A stretch of 64,000 nt of DNA from Sporosarcina ureae DSM 2281 (GTDB lineage Bacteria > Bacillota > Bacilli > Bacillales_A > Planococcaceae), in contig NZ_AUDQ01000003.1 of the NCBI RefSeq assembly GCF_000425545.1, forward strand, positions 174,695-238,694, read 5' to 3'. The translations under genes and the position numbers were made by a program. The notes beneath the pieces are model-generated. The model was given only the letters and a program-made list of their open reading frames with translations. It did no database searches and was not told the DNA's origin. Shown one piece after another: positions 47,322 through 54,987 of the stretch (positions within the stretch are counted from its first letter, which is position 1; each line of letters opens with the position of its first letter).

Positions 47322-48098
47322 TCAGCCACCTCCGAGCAGAATCATTAGACTTCTCATTGTCACAATCATGACTTCAAAAATTTTCTTCATTACGATGATG
47401 AAGACACTGGACATCGTCACAATTACCAAGAAACTGACACCAATTTTAATTGGGAACCCAACTACAAAAATATTCAGTTGTGGCACAGCACGTGCCGTTA
47501 TACCAAGTGCTAAATCGACTAGGAATAATGTGGCTACGACTGGAATCGCCATTTGAAATGCAATTGCAAAGGATTTTGCAAACGTCAAGACAATAAATTC
47601 TGCCATGTTTGGACTACCAAAAGGAGGCCACATAGCTGTAATTGGTACAAACTCATAACTGTAAAATATTCCATCTAATAGCAAATGATGTCCATTAACT
47701 ACTAGTAATAATAACATCGCCAGTGAATTAAGAAATTGTCCAAGCAATGGAGACTGTGCGCCTGTTTGCGGATCAATGACGTTCGCAATGGCAAATCCCA
47801 TCTGAAAGTCAATCAACCCACCAGCCACTTGAATAGCCGACATAATAATAAAAGCGGCAATGCCGATTGATAAGCCGACTACCGCTTCTTTAAGTACAAG
47901 TAATATGTATTGACCATTGATTTCCAGTTCAGGCATTGTAATAGAATAAGACATCATCCAGGCCAATATTGCCCCGAACAGTAACCGTTGTGTAGCTGGA
48001 ATGGTCTTGTATGAGAATAATGGCAGTGTTACGAAGAAAGAGGTAACACGAGTTAAGATAAGTAAAAATGCAGGTAAGGACGGAATCAGTTCATTCAT
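47322..48098 (-). CDS. fliR: Flagellar export protein FliR
   Basis: FliR is one of the FliP-FliQ-FliR export-gate core proteins in the membrane at the base of the flagellum. The 258-aa protein has about six hydrophobic segments, a FliR-typical start (ELIPSLPAFLLILTRVTSFFVTLPLFSYKTIP) and the GGLIDFQMGFAIANVIDPQTGAQSPLLGQFLN loop. It ends LGGG just before flhB and starts 5 bases after fliQ. Confidence 0.94.
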   Translation of the reverse strand: MNELIPSLPAFLLILTRVTSFFVTLPLFSYKTIPATQRLLFGAILAWMMSYSITMPELEINGQYILLVLKEAVVGLSIGIAAFIIMSAIQVAGGLIDFQMGFAIANVIDPQTGAQSPLLGQFLNSLAMLLLLVVNGHHLLLDGIFYSYEFVPITAMWPPFGSPNMAEFIVLTFAKSFAIAFQMAIPVVATLFLVDLALGITARAVPQLNIFVVGFPIKIGVSFLVIVTMSSVFIIVMKKIFEVMIVTMRSLMILLGGG

Positions 48099-48102
48099 TT
48101 AA

Positions 48103-48372
48103 TCACCCGATATACCTGGAAAGATTAGAAAAAATTTCGCTCGCATAATTGATAACATACGATAACATCCAAGGCCCAAAAAATATGATAGCAACCATAA
48201 CCGCTACAATTTTCGGTACGAATGCCAAAGTTTGTTCTTGAATTTGTGTAGTTGCCTGAAAAATACTTACGGCAAGCCCTGTCACTAAAGCTACAATTAG
48301 GAGAGGTCCTGATGCAAGGAGAATAACCCAAACTGAACGTTCTGCAATGGATATAACAAATTCACTCGTCAT
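48103..48372 (-). CDS. fliQ: Flagellar export protein FliQ
   Basis: FliQ is a small export-gate subunit. The 89 aa form two membrane hairpin helices: SVWVILLASGPLLIVALVTGLAVSIFQATTQIQEQTLAFVPK carries the family signature split across the loop, and VAVMVAIIFFGPWMLSYV forms helix two. Length equals the family norm. It is placed between fliP and fliR. Confidence 0.95.
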   Translation of the reverse strand: MTSEFVISIAERSVWVILLASGPLLIVALVTGLAVSIFQATTQIQEQTLAFVPKIVAVMVAIIFFGPWMLSYVINYASEIFSNLSRYIG

Positions 48373-48384
48373 TCAAATTCCTCC

Positions 48385-49050
48385 CTAAAAGCTTTGTAGC
48401 AATGACTGGATAATGAGATACCAACCGTCAACTAGTACAAATAACAAAATCTTGAACGGTAAGGAAATCATTACCGGCGGAAGCATCATCATACCCATAG
48501 ACATGAGCACACTGGCAACAATCATATCGATTACGAGAAATGGAATAAAAATCATAAAGCCCATTTGAAATGCTGTCTTAATTTCACTGAGGGCAAACGC
48601 AGGTACCATCATCGTAAGCGGAATATCTTCAATCGTATCTGGTCGCTCCATCTGGTTATAGCGCATGAATAATTCTAAATCTTTCTGCCTTGTATGTTGA
48701 CTCATAAATTCTTTAAATGGTACGCTTGCCCGCTCGTATGCTTCGTCCAAACTGATTTCTTCATCAAACAATGGTGTTAACGCCTCCTCGTTCACTTGAG
48801 ATAACACAGGCGACATGATGAAGAATGTTAGAAATAATGCTAATCCAACCAACACTTGGTTGGGAGGCATTTGTTGCGTAGCTAGCGCTGTCCGTACAAA
48901 TGACAAAACAATAATAATCCTGGCAAACGAAGTCATCAGGATTAAAATTGCAGGTGCAAGTGACAATACCGTAAGTAATAGCAACATCTTAATGGAAGTA
49001 GAGACATTGGTGGGATCACTGTCAGAAAATGTGTCCAGAAAATCAACCAT
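48385..49050 (-). CDS. fliP: Flagellar export protein FliP
   Basis: FliP is the main pore-forming subunit of the export gate. The 221-aa protein has the LLLLTVLSLAPAILILMTSFARIIIVLSFVRTAL region, a periplasmic-side loop with the plug segment, and the two signatures PVLSQVNEEAL and PFLVIDMIVASVLMSMGMMMLPPVMISLPFKILLF. The ATG overlaps the fliO end by 8 bases and follows GGAAGGAG. No cleavable signal peptide is obvious, unlike some proteobacterial FliP. Confidence 0.95.
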   Translation of the reverse strand: MVDFLDTFSDSDPTNVSTSIKMLLLLTVLSLAPAILILMTSFARIIIVLSFVRTALATQQMPPNQVLVGLALFLTFFIMSPVLSQVNEEALTPLFDEEISLDEAYERASVPFKEFMSQHTRQKDLELFMRYNQMERPDTIEDIPLTMMVPAFALSEIKTAFQMGFMIFIPFLVIDMIVASVLMSMGMMMLPPVMISLPFKILLFVLVDGWYLIIQSLLQSF

Positions 49051-49711
49051 CGCGGTCGCTCTCCTTCCGATTTAAACGTTTTAACTGTTCTTTACGATCA
49101 GCTTTGATTTCATCCATTTTGGAAGAAAACAATTGACTGAATGTAGCTTGTTCTGAAGCAGAATGCTCTGCCTTTGAGAAAAATCGTGAGTATAGTTGTG
49201 AAAATATACCCTTCTGAATATCATTTCCTTGATCATAACGTGCAAGTAACTCAGCAATTTCATCTGGATCTTCTATTTCCCGTAGCAGCTGTACATTTTC
49301 TCCAACACCGACCACAAAATAATGATTACCCATTTTCACTAGTTGAATAGATTTATTTTGACCTAACGGAACTCCGCCCATATTCGTCATCAGTCGATTG
49401 GAGTCGAAATTTCTATTACGTTTGTTCATGAAACGTAGTAACCACACGAGTAAACCGATTACAAATACAAACGCAAAAATAGTTCGGATATAGTCTTTTA
49501 CTGTAGGACCTTTAGGCTCGTCCAACTCAGTACTTGGCACTAAATTTTGATTATTATTCTCTGCAACTGGTGCTTTTTCTTCGCAGTTTTTACCTTTTCC
49601 AATACAGTCTGATACGCTGACGTCAGGATCTGTTTCTGCATAAGCAAATGGCATGATGGCAAAACATAGAATGAGTAGTAGTACACATTGGATTACTCGT
49701 TTTACATTCAT
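49043..49711 (-). CDS. fliO: Flagellar biosynthesis protein FliO (FliZ of bacilli)
   Basis: FliO assists assembly of the FliP ring. The 222-aa protein has a signal peptide (hydrophobic stretch ending FAYA before Glu, about residue 26), an extracytoplasmic segment, a single membrane helix (TIFAFVFVIGLLVWLLRF, about 87-105) and a FliO cytoplasmic domain (GGVPLGQNKSIQLVKMGNHYFVVGVG). The C-terminus is long and charged, as in B. subtilis FliZ. It starts 9 bases after cheY. Confidence 0.9.
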   Translation of the reverse strand: MNVKRVIQCVLLLILCFAIMPFAYAETDPDVSVSDCIGKGKNCEEKAPVAENNNQNLVPSTELDEPKGPTVKDYIRTIFAFVFVIGLLVWLLRFMNKRNRNFDSNRLMTNMGGVPLGQNKSIQLVKMGNHYFVVGVGENVQLLREIEDPDEIAELLARYDQGNDIQKGIFSQLYSRFFSKAEHSASEQATFSQLFSSKMDEIKADRKEQLKRLNRKESDRDG

Positions 49712-49720
49712 AATTTACAG

Positions 49721-50083
49721 TTAGCTCAACGCTTTGTCGATCGCTTCAATCACACGGTCCGCCTGGAATGGCTTAACGATAAAGTCTTTTGCTCCGGCTT
49801 GAATTGCATCGATTACCATTGCTTGTTGTCCCATTGCGGAACACATGATGATAGTTGCAGATGGATGTGTACTTTTAATTGCTTTCAGCGCAGCAATGCC
49901 GTCCATTTCAGGCATCGTGATATCCATTGTTACCAAGTCTGGCTTCAGTTCATTATACTTTTCGACGGCTTGAGCACCGTCTGCTGCCTCTCCCACTACT
50001 TCATAATCATTCTTTGTTAAAATATCCTTGATCATCATGCGCATAAATGCCGCGTCATCTACTACCAAAATTCGTTTTCCCAT
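49721..50083 (-). CDS. cheY: Chemotaxis response regulator CheY
   Basis: CheY-P binds FliM/FliY and promotes counterclockwise rotation in bacilli. The 120-aa single receiver domain has the acidic pocket in LVVDDAAFMRMM, the phospho-acceptor Asp in LVTMDITMPEMDG (about residue 54), the Thr/Ser in MCSAMGQ and the lysine in DFIVKPF. The start ATG follows GGAGGG. It sits between fliY and fliO as in B. subtilis. Confidence 0.96.
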   Translation of the reverse strand: MGKRILVVDDAAFMRMMIKDILTKNDYEVVGEAADGAQAVEKYNELKPDLVTMDITMPEMDGIAALKAIKSTHPSATIIMCSAMGQQAMVIDAIQAGAKDFIVKPFQADRVIEAIDKALS

Positions 50084-50105
50084 TCATAATCCCTCCAAGT
50101 ATCTT

Positions 50106-51284
50106 CTATCGTAAATTATTTAATCGATCCATTTGACTTAAAATATCTGTAATGCGGACTCCAAAGTTTTCGTCAATTACGACTACTTCCCCTTTCGCAA
50201 TATAGCGATTATTGACTAATATATCGACAGGCTCCCCTGCCAATTTATCTAGTTCAATAATTGAACCTCCAGACATTTCGAGAATTTCTTTAACAGAACG
50301 CTTCGTACGTCCTAATTCTACTGTTACTTGAAGAGGTATATCAAGTAGTAAATTTAAATTGTTTGATTCTTCCTTGTTTAAAGAAGGTGCTTGAAAACTG
50401 GCAAACTCTGCTTGCTGGACATGCACAGGTGCTTGAGTCTGTCGTGGTGCAGAAGGTTCCTGGACAGGTGGCGCTTGATATTGTGATTGTGGCTGTACAG
50501 GTGTAGGTTCTGGTTCATATGCAGGCTCCGGCTCAGAATATGAAGGTGCTTGCGAATTAGGTGGTACTTCCGTCACGGTTGCCGCTTCTTCTTCCCCCAT
50601 TAGTGAAGATACTAACTTTTTGCCGAATTCCAGTGGGAATAATTGCATAATATCAGAATCAATCAACTCGCCAACTTTTAAATTGAAAGACACACGAATT
50701 AATAAATTATGCGCAGGAATATTTTCGGTTCCCTGGTCTATTTGGATATTCATCAAATCAATAGTAGGTGGTGAAATATCTACTTTTTTGTTGAAGATAG
50801 TAGACATCGAAGTCGCAGAAGATCCCATCATTTGATTCATCGCTTCTTGCACCGCACTCAAATGAATTTCACTTAGCTCTTGATTCGGCGCTGTCCCGTC
50901 TCCACCCAACATGAGGTCTGCAATGATTGCTGCATCACTTTGTTTGATCACCAACAGGTTGACGCCGCTTAATCCTTCGGTATATTCGACCTTGATGGCT
51001 ACATATGGATGGACGAAATCATCTTCCAGGTTATCACGTTGAATTAGTGAAATTTGTGGTGTTGTGATTTCTACTTTTTGCCCAAGCAAAGCGGAAAGCG
51101 CGGTTGCTGAACTGCCGAACGAGATATTTCCCACTTCACCTAATGCATCTTGCTCCATTTCGGTCAAATAGTTGCTAATATCGATAAATTTGGGTTCAGG
51201 TTCAGTTGTATCTGCAGGTTCTAATGTTTCACCCCGTAACAACGCTTCAATCTCTTCCTGTGAGAGAATATTATCACTCATCAT
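50106..51284 (-). CDS. fliY: Motor switch / CheY-P phosphatase FliY
   Basis: FliY combines a CheC-type phosphatase with a FliN-type C-ring subunit. The 392 aa contain a CheY-binding peptide (ILSQEEIEALLRGE), two phosphatase motifs (EVGNISFGSSATAL; EAMNQMMGSSATSM), a proline/glutamine-rich linker (about 235-300, repeated PEP/APP units) and a FliN domain (LLDILLQVTVELGRTKRSVKEIL type, then VDILVNNRYIAKGEVVVIDENFGVRI). The start ATG overlaps fliM by 11 bases. Confidence 0.95.
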   Translation of the reverse strand: MMSDNILSQEEIEALLRGETLEPADTTEPEPKFIDISNYLTEMEQDALGEVGNISFGSSATALSALLGQKVEITTPQISLIQRDNLEDDFVHPYVAIKVEYTEGLSGVNLLVIKQSDAAIIADLMLGGDGTAPNQELSEIHLSAVQEAMNQMMGSSATSMSTIFNKKVDISPPTIDLMNIQIDQGTENIPAHNLLIRVSFNLKVGELIDSDIMQLFPLEFGKKLVSSLMGEEEAATVTEVPPNSQAPSYSEPEPAYEPEPTPVQPQSQYQAPPVQEPSAPRQTQAPVHVQQAEFASFQAPSLNKEESNNLNLLLDIPLQVTVELGRTKRSVKEILEMSGGSIIELDKLAGEPVDILVNNRYIAKGEVVVIDENFGVRITDILSQMDRLNNLR

Positions 51285-52275
51285 CGTTATCCTCTCCCGT
51301 ATTCAAAATTTCCAGTATTTGAACAGCCATACGATTACGTAATTTTCCTGGCTGTGCTGTGAATTTAGGCTTTTCCCCTATTCTTATCGTTAGAGGTTCC
51401 TCAATGCTAGTATCCAATGAAATTACATCACCAAGCTGCAGATGCAAGAAATCTTCGATAGATATTTGACCTTTCCCAAGGTCAGCTACTATAGGGAGTG
51501 ATGCATTTTTAATACGTCTTTCCAATTCTATGCTTTGTTCAGCAGTAGGTTCTTTTTTATTCGTCTGCATCCAGTACTGCACAGAAAGGTTCGGAATAAT
51601 CGGTTCCAACACAATGTGTGGAATACACATGTTGATCATGCCGCTAGATTCACCAATCATAATATTAAATGAAATAACGACCACCGTTTCGTTCGGTGAA
51701 ATCATTTGAAGAAATTGAGGATTGACTTCCATCTCTGTCAGATACGGATCAATGTCAATTAGCCCTGACCAAGCTTCCCGTAAGCTGTCAAATGAACGTT
51801 CAAACAAATTGGTCAAGATCTTCGTTTCAATCTCTGTCATATTTTCCGCTTTTCCTGAACTCGACCCAAAACCACCCATTAGTCGCTCCAACATTGAATA
51901 CGCGACATTCGGATTGACTTCCATCAAAATATTCCCTTCAAGCGGTGATACATCAAATATATTGATTAATGTCATATTCGGTATCGAGCTAATAAATTCT
52001 TCAAACGGAATCTGGTCTACCGACATCACATTGATTTGCACATACGTACGCAGCTGGGCCGAGAAGTACGTCGTCAGTAGTCTAGCGAAGTTCTCATGAA
52101 TTCTTGTCAAACTCCGAATTTGATCTTTAGAGAAACGAAGAGCACGCTTAAAGTCATAGACACGTACTTTTCTAGTTTCTTCTTCCTTTTTCATTTCCTC
52201 TGCTGACATTTCACCCGTCGATAAAGCAGACAGCAGTGCATCTATTTCATTTTGGGACAGTACATCTGCTGACAT
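51274..52275 (-). CDS. fliM: Flagellar motor switch protein FliM
   Basis: FliM is the C-ring protein that binds CheY-P and sets rotation direction. The 333-aa protein has an N-terminal CheY-binding peptide (VLSQNEIDALLSALS), a CheC-like middle domain (YDFKRALRFSKDQIRSLTRIHENFARLL at its start; NPNVAYSMLERLMGG) and a C-terminal FliN-like domain. The frame opens five codons upstream, but the ATG at 52275 has GGGAGGTGG at good spacing and matches the B. subtilis start. Confidence 0.95.
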   Translation of the reverse strand: MSADVLSQNEIDALLSALSTGEMSAEEMKKEEETRKVRVYDFKRALRFSKDQIRSLTRIHENFARLLTTYFSAQLRTYVQINVMSVDQIPFEEFISSIPNMTLINIFDVSPLEGNILMEVNPNVAYSMLERLMGGFGSSSGKAENMTEIETKILTNLFERSFDSLREAWSGLIDIDPYLTEMEVNPQFLQMISPNETVVVISFNIMIGESSGMINMCIPHIVLEPIIPNLSVQYWMQTNKKEPTAEQSIELERRIKNASLPIVADLGKGQISIEDFLHLQLGDVISLDTSIEEPLTIRIGEKPKFTAQPGKLRNRMAVQILEILNTGEDNDDE

Positions 52276-52323
52276 AGGTCCACCTCCCATCGCGCATACA
52301 TCTCTCGTAGATCACTCCAGCCC

Positions 52324-52755
52324 TCACTGGATGATATATGAAACAATATACACCTTTTGTATTTCACCATCTTGCATCAGCTCGTTTAACTTCGCTTTTA
52401 TAGTGTCTTCAAATTGCTGTTTCCCCGCTTTCCCTTCAAGATCTTTTGTAGTCATTTCCGACAGCTCTTGAATAGCTAGGTTCTTCACTTGAAAATCGCG
52501 TTTCGTCAATTCCTCCGCTGCCTTTTTACTGTCTGTCTGGATTTTCAGAGATATACGGACAAAATTACGGCCAGACAAGTTCGTTGTAATTTCTTCCATA
52601 TCCACTGATGACTCAATAATTTCATCAATTGACGGTGCTTTTTCTTCTCCATCACTGTCTTTATTGAAATTCAATATCAATACGACCGCCACGACACCGA
52701 TCAACGTAATACTCACTAAAATGATCAATGAAATCGTCAATAATTTATTCTTCAT
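52324..52755 (-). CDS. fliL: Flagellar basal body protein FliL
   Basis: FliL surrounds stator units and supports torque and swarming. The roughly 143-aa protein has a short cytoplasmic start, one membrane helix (LLTISLIILVSITLIGVVAVVLIL) and an extracytoplasmic FliL domain (FVRISLKIQTDSKKAAEEL; KAKLNELMQDGEIQKVYIVSYIIQ). Several in-frame starts exist. I chose the ATG at 52755, which lies 8-9 bases after GGGGTGA; the ATG at 52764 is the alternative. It overlaps swrD by about 11 bases. Confidence 0.9.
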   Translation of the reverse strand: MKNKLLTISLIILVSITLIGVVAVVLILNFNKDSDGEEKAPSIDEIIESSVDMEEITTNLSGRNFVRISLKIQTDSKKAAEELTKRDFQVKNLAIQELSEMTTKDLEGKAGKQQFEDTIKAKLNELMQDGEIQKVYIVSYIIQ

Positions 52756-52969
52756 CTTCTTCATCACCCCGGATATGCGGATTGGATAGTAGCTGGACCG
52801 CTTGATAAAATTCAATGATTCGGCTGTTTACTTCTTCGGCTGAATCCAGAACCACGTACTTTGATCCAGTCGTCAACGTAATCGTCGTATCTGGAAACGA
52901 CTCGACTCTCTCTATGTACAATGCGTTTAGTGTGAAAGTCGTTTGATTCAATCTTGTCACTTTAATCAT
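52745..52969 (-). CDS. swrD: Flagellar protein SwrD (FlbD family)
   Basis: SwrD/FlbD is a small protein that in B. subtilis raises flagellar torque and is needed for swarming. The 74 aa show the family pattern MIKVTRLNQTTFTLNALYIERVES, PDTTITLTTGSKYVV and an acidic end (GDEEDEE). The start ATG matches the family, but its ribosome-binding site is unusual: AAAAGGAGG lies 32 bases upstream, separated by a GC-rich hairpin. No nearer Shine-Dalgarno sequence or in-frame alternative start exists. Confidence 0.92.
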   Translation of the reverse strand: MIKVTRLNQTTFTLNALYIERVESFPDTTITLTTGSKYVVLDSAEEVNSRIIEFYQAVQLLSNPHIRGDEEDEE

Positions 52970-53009
52970 ATGTAAGGGGCCAGGCCAAGGCCGGCCCGAT
53001 CCTCCTTTT
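52967..53009 (-). promoter_or_regulatory. Split ribosome-binding site with intervening hairpin (swrD)
   Basis: On the minus strand AAAAGGAGG (53009-53001) is followed by ATC, then a stem of 5 bp (GGGCC/GGCCC), a bulged U, 3 more bp (GGC/GCC) and a CUUG loop (52997-52977), then CTTACAT and ATG. Folding the hairpin leaves an effective spacing of about 10 bases. The arrangement resembles phage T4 genes in which a hairpin brings a distant Shine-Dalgarno sequence to the start codon. Confidence 0.65.
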
Positions 53010-53023
53010 CAAACTATGCTATG

Positions 53024-53821
53024 TTATCGTTTCAAGTTTACTAGTTCTTGTAAGATTTCATCTGACGTAGTGATAATCCGTGTATTGGCTTGGAAACCAC
53101 GTTGTGCAACGATCATTTCTGTGAATTCTTCGGAAAGGTCTACGTTGGACATTTCTAGGGAGCCGGATTTGATTGCACCTCGGCCATCTATTAATGGTGC
53201 TCCCGTTCCATCTTCCGCTACTCCTGAGTTAGCACTTTCTTGATATAAGTTTCCACCAATTTTCGTCAAACCGCCTGGATTTGAAAACTTGGCTAACGCC
53301 ACGACATCTTCACCTTCTAAAATTCCATCAAGTACATATTTAACTACACCATCTTGCCCAATTGAAAGTGATGTTGCTTCTAGAGGCACTTCAATTGAAC
53401 CTCCGCCCTCTTTAGAAAGATATCTTCCATCTCCATCCACGATATTTCCATCTTTATCAAGATAAAAATTTCCTGCACGAGTATATAATTTTTCATCATT
53501 TCCATCCTCAACTATAAAAAAACCGTCTCCTTCAATAGCTAAATCTAGCGTGTTACCTGTAAATTGTGTAGATCCAGGACTATGCATTGTATCAATAGTT
53601 GCTAACTGCGCTCCTAATCCCACTTGCTTAGGATTCACCCCACCTCTAGTATCACCAGGACCAGTAGCCCCTGCCACAGTCTGCGAATACAAATCCTTAA
53701 ATACCGTACGCCCCTTTTTAAAGCCATACGTATTCACGTTAGCAATATTGTTACCAATTACATCTAATTTCGTTTGGAAGTTCTTTAGTCCAGAAATTCC
53801 TGAGTACATTGAGCGAATCAT
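53024..53821 (-). CDS. flgE: Flagellar hook protein FlgE (FlgG-like, short form)
   Basis: This is a flagellar hook/rod family protein. In bacilli this position encodes the hook protein, formerly called FlgG. The 265 aa begin with the flg_bb_rod motif (MYSGISGLKNFQTKLDVIGNNIANVNTYGFKKG), have the LDLAIEGDGFFIV core and end with the flg_bbr C-terminal motif (SNVDLSEEFTEMIVAQRGFQANTRIITTSDEIL region). Length agrees with B. subtilis FlgE (about 264 aa). The start ATG follows GAGAGGGG. By motif alone FlgG (distal rod) is the alternative name. Confidence 0.88.
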   Translation of the reverse strand: MIRSMYSGISGLKNFQTKLDVIGNNIANVNTYGFKKGRTVFKDLYSQTVAGATGPGDTRGGVNPKQVGLGAQLATIDTMHSPGSTQFTGNTLDLAIEGDGFFIVEDGNDEKLYTRAGNFYLDKDGNIVDGDGRYLSKEGGGSIEVPLEATSLSIGQDGVVKYVLDGILEGEDVVALAKFSNPGGLTKIGGNLYQESANSGVAEDGTGAPLIDGRGAIKSGSLEMSNVDLSEEFTEMIVAQRGFQANTRIITTSDEILQELVNLKR

Positions 53822-53848
53822 AAATAGTTTCCCCTCTCGGTTTTAGAG

Positions 53849-53876
53849 TGCACCGCGTCATTCAGTCGGCGGTGCA
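53849..53876 (-). other. Intercistronic hairpin before flgE
   Basis: TGCACCGC and GCGGTGCA form a perfect 8-bp stem with a 12-base loop in the 84-bp gap before flgE. On the minus strand it is followed by CTCTAAAACC, not a U-run, so it is not a standard terminator. It could stabilise or mark processing of the long transcript. Confidence 0.45.
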
Positions 53877-53905
53877 GTTGGCATCCTGTTAAGGTCCTGC
53901 CGTGT

Positions 53906-54277
53906 TTAGCTGAGTAGTATCGTGCCGTCTATATTCGTAAATAGTTGATCTTTCGCTTCCATGCGGTTCATCGCGGTGATAACGGTTGAGTTCTTTGCAC
54001 TAACAATGAGTGCGGCTTGATCAGTCAACACGAGTGAGTCACGGATTCCTTTCCTCTTCGCCTCGTCTACTTTTTCTGAGATACGCGCCCATTCTGCGTC
54101 GGTCATTTGAATGCCACGTTCTTGCAACCGGTCGTTCGCATGTTTACTAATCTTTAATTTCTCTGGCTGCGTCGCTTGCTGTAAGTGTTCAAGGAATGAC
54201 TGCTTAGATTGCGCTTGTATCTGTCCTTGGCGTATGAGTGGCGGTGATGGAATGCGATGGGCATTGATCTTGTTCAT
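53906..54277 (-). CDS. Flagellar operon protein (TIGR02530-type)
   Basis: This is a 123-aa conserved protein of the 'flagellar operon protein' type, found between flgD and flgE in many Firmicutes. The core is LKISKHANDRLQERGIQMTDAEWARISEKVDEAKRKGIRDSLVLTDQAALIVSAKNSTVITAM (residues about 42-104), followed by a short end. No signal peptide or membrane helix is present. To my knowledge B. subtilis lacks it. The start ATG follows GGAG. A role in hook assembly is inferred from context only. Confidence 0.82.
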   Translation of the reverse strand: MNKINAHRIPSPPLIRQGQIQAQSKQSFLEHLQQATQPEKLKISKHANDRLQERGIQMTDAEWARISEKVDEAKRKGIRDSLVLTDQAALIVSAKNSTVITAMNRMEAKDQLFTNIDGTILLS

Positions 54278-54294
54278 GACATCGCTCCATTCAA

Positions 54295-54984
54295 TTATTC
54301 ACTGATAGTTGTAAATTGATTGCCTTCAATCTTCGTACCGTCTTGTAATACATAATGTAGACTGCCTTCTTTATTTGTAACAGATATGACTTTCCCCGTA
54401 CGTTCTTCTTCGCCTTCCATATAGCCCACTGTCTTCCCAATCAGCATACTGGCTTGTACTAGACTGTTTGGTTGACCGACTGCTCCAGAGCCTGAATTAG
54501 ATCCATTGCCCATTACTTCAGAAATGTTTCCAGGTGATAATTCCTTACCATCCGCCATCGTGAAGATTACTGAACCGTCGATATACTTGATTGACTGTAT
54601 AATGCCAGTTCCTTCATTGATGATCGGCTGGTCGTCTTCACCTTTTTTATCTGATACTTCATGCCAACGTATTTCTTTTCCTACGAAACTATTGTACTGA
54701 ATTAACTGACTCTGATTTTGTGAATCTGCGAACTTCTCAAATGCCTTTGCTAAGTTCATAGTTTGTTCCAATGATGAAAACTGCGCCATTTGCGCGACAA
54801 ATTCTGTATCTTTCATTGGGTTCGTTGGATCTTGGTTTGCCATCTGGGCAATCAAGATTTTCATGAATGCGTCTTTTCCCATTGTATCGGGTCCCGTTTT
54901 TCGCTGATCCCGTTGCTTATTGACTAAATACATCGAGTCAGTGATCGCATTTTTCGTTGTTGCAGCATTTGTTCCTTCTGGCAA
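54295..54984 (-). CDS. flgD: Flagellar hook assembly (cap) protein FlgD
   Basis: FlgD caps the growing hook and guides FlgE assembly. The 229 aa have the conserved N-terminal motif MGKDAFMKILIAQMANQDPTNPMKDTEFVAQMAQFSSLEQTMNL (residues about 35-80), a central FLMD-like beta region and a C-terminal part (VGYMEGEEERTGKVISVTNKEGSLHYVLQDGTKI). The start is TTG at 54984, preceded by GGAGGTG at 8 bases. It begins 3 bases after fliK ends. Confidence 0.92.
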   Translation of the reverse strand: MPEGTNAATTKNAITDSMYLVNKQRDQRKTGPDTMGKDAFMKILIAQMANQDPTNPMKDTEFVAQMAQFSSLEQTMNLAKAFEKFADSQNQSQLIQYNSFVGKEIRWHEVSDKKGEDDQPIINEGTGIIQSIKYIDGSVIFTMADGKELSPGNISEVMGNGSNSGSGAVGQPNSLVQASMLIGKTVGYMEGEEERTGKVISVTNKEGSLHYVLQDGTKIEGNQFTTISE

Positions 54985-54987
54985 TGT

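Noticed and set aside
50440..50580. Proline/glutamine-rich repeat-like codons in fliY as a possible tandem repeat
   Set aside because: The repeats are degenerate and encode the expected flexible linker of FliY; no DNA-level tandem array is present.
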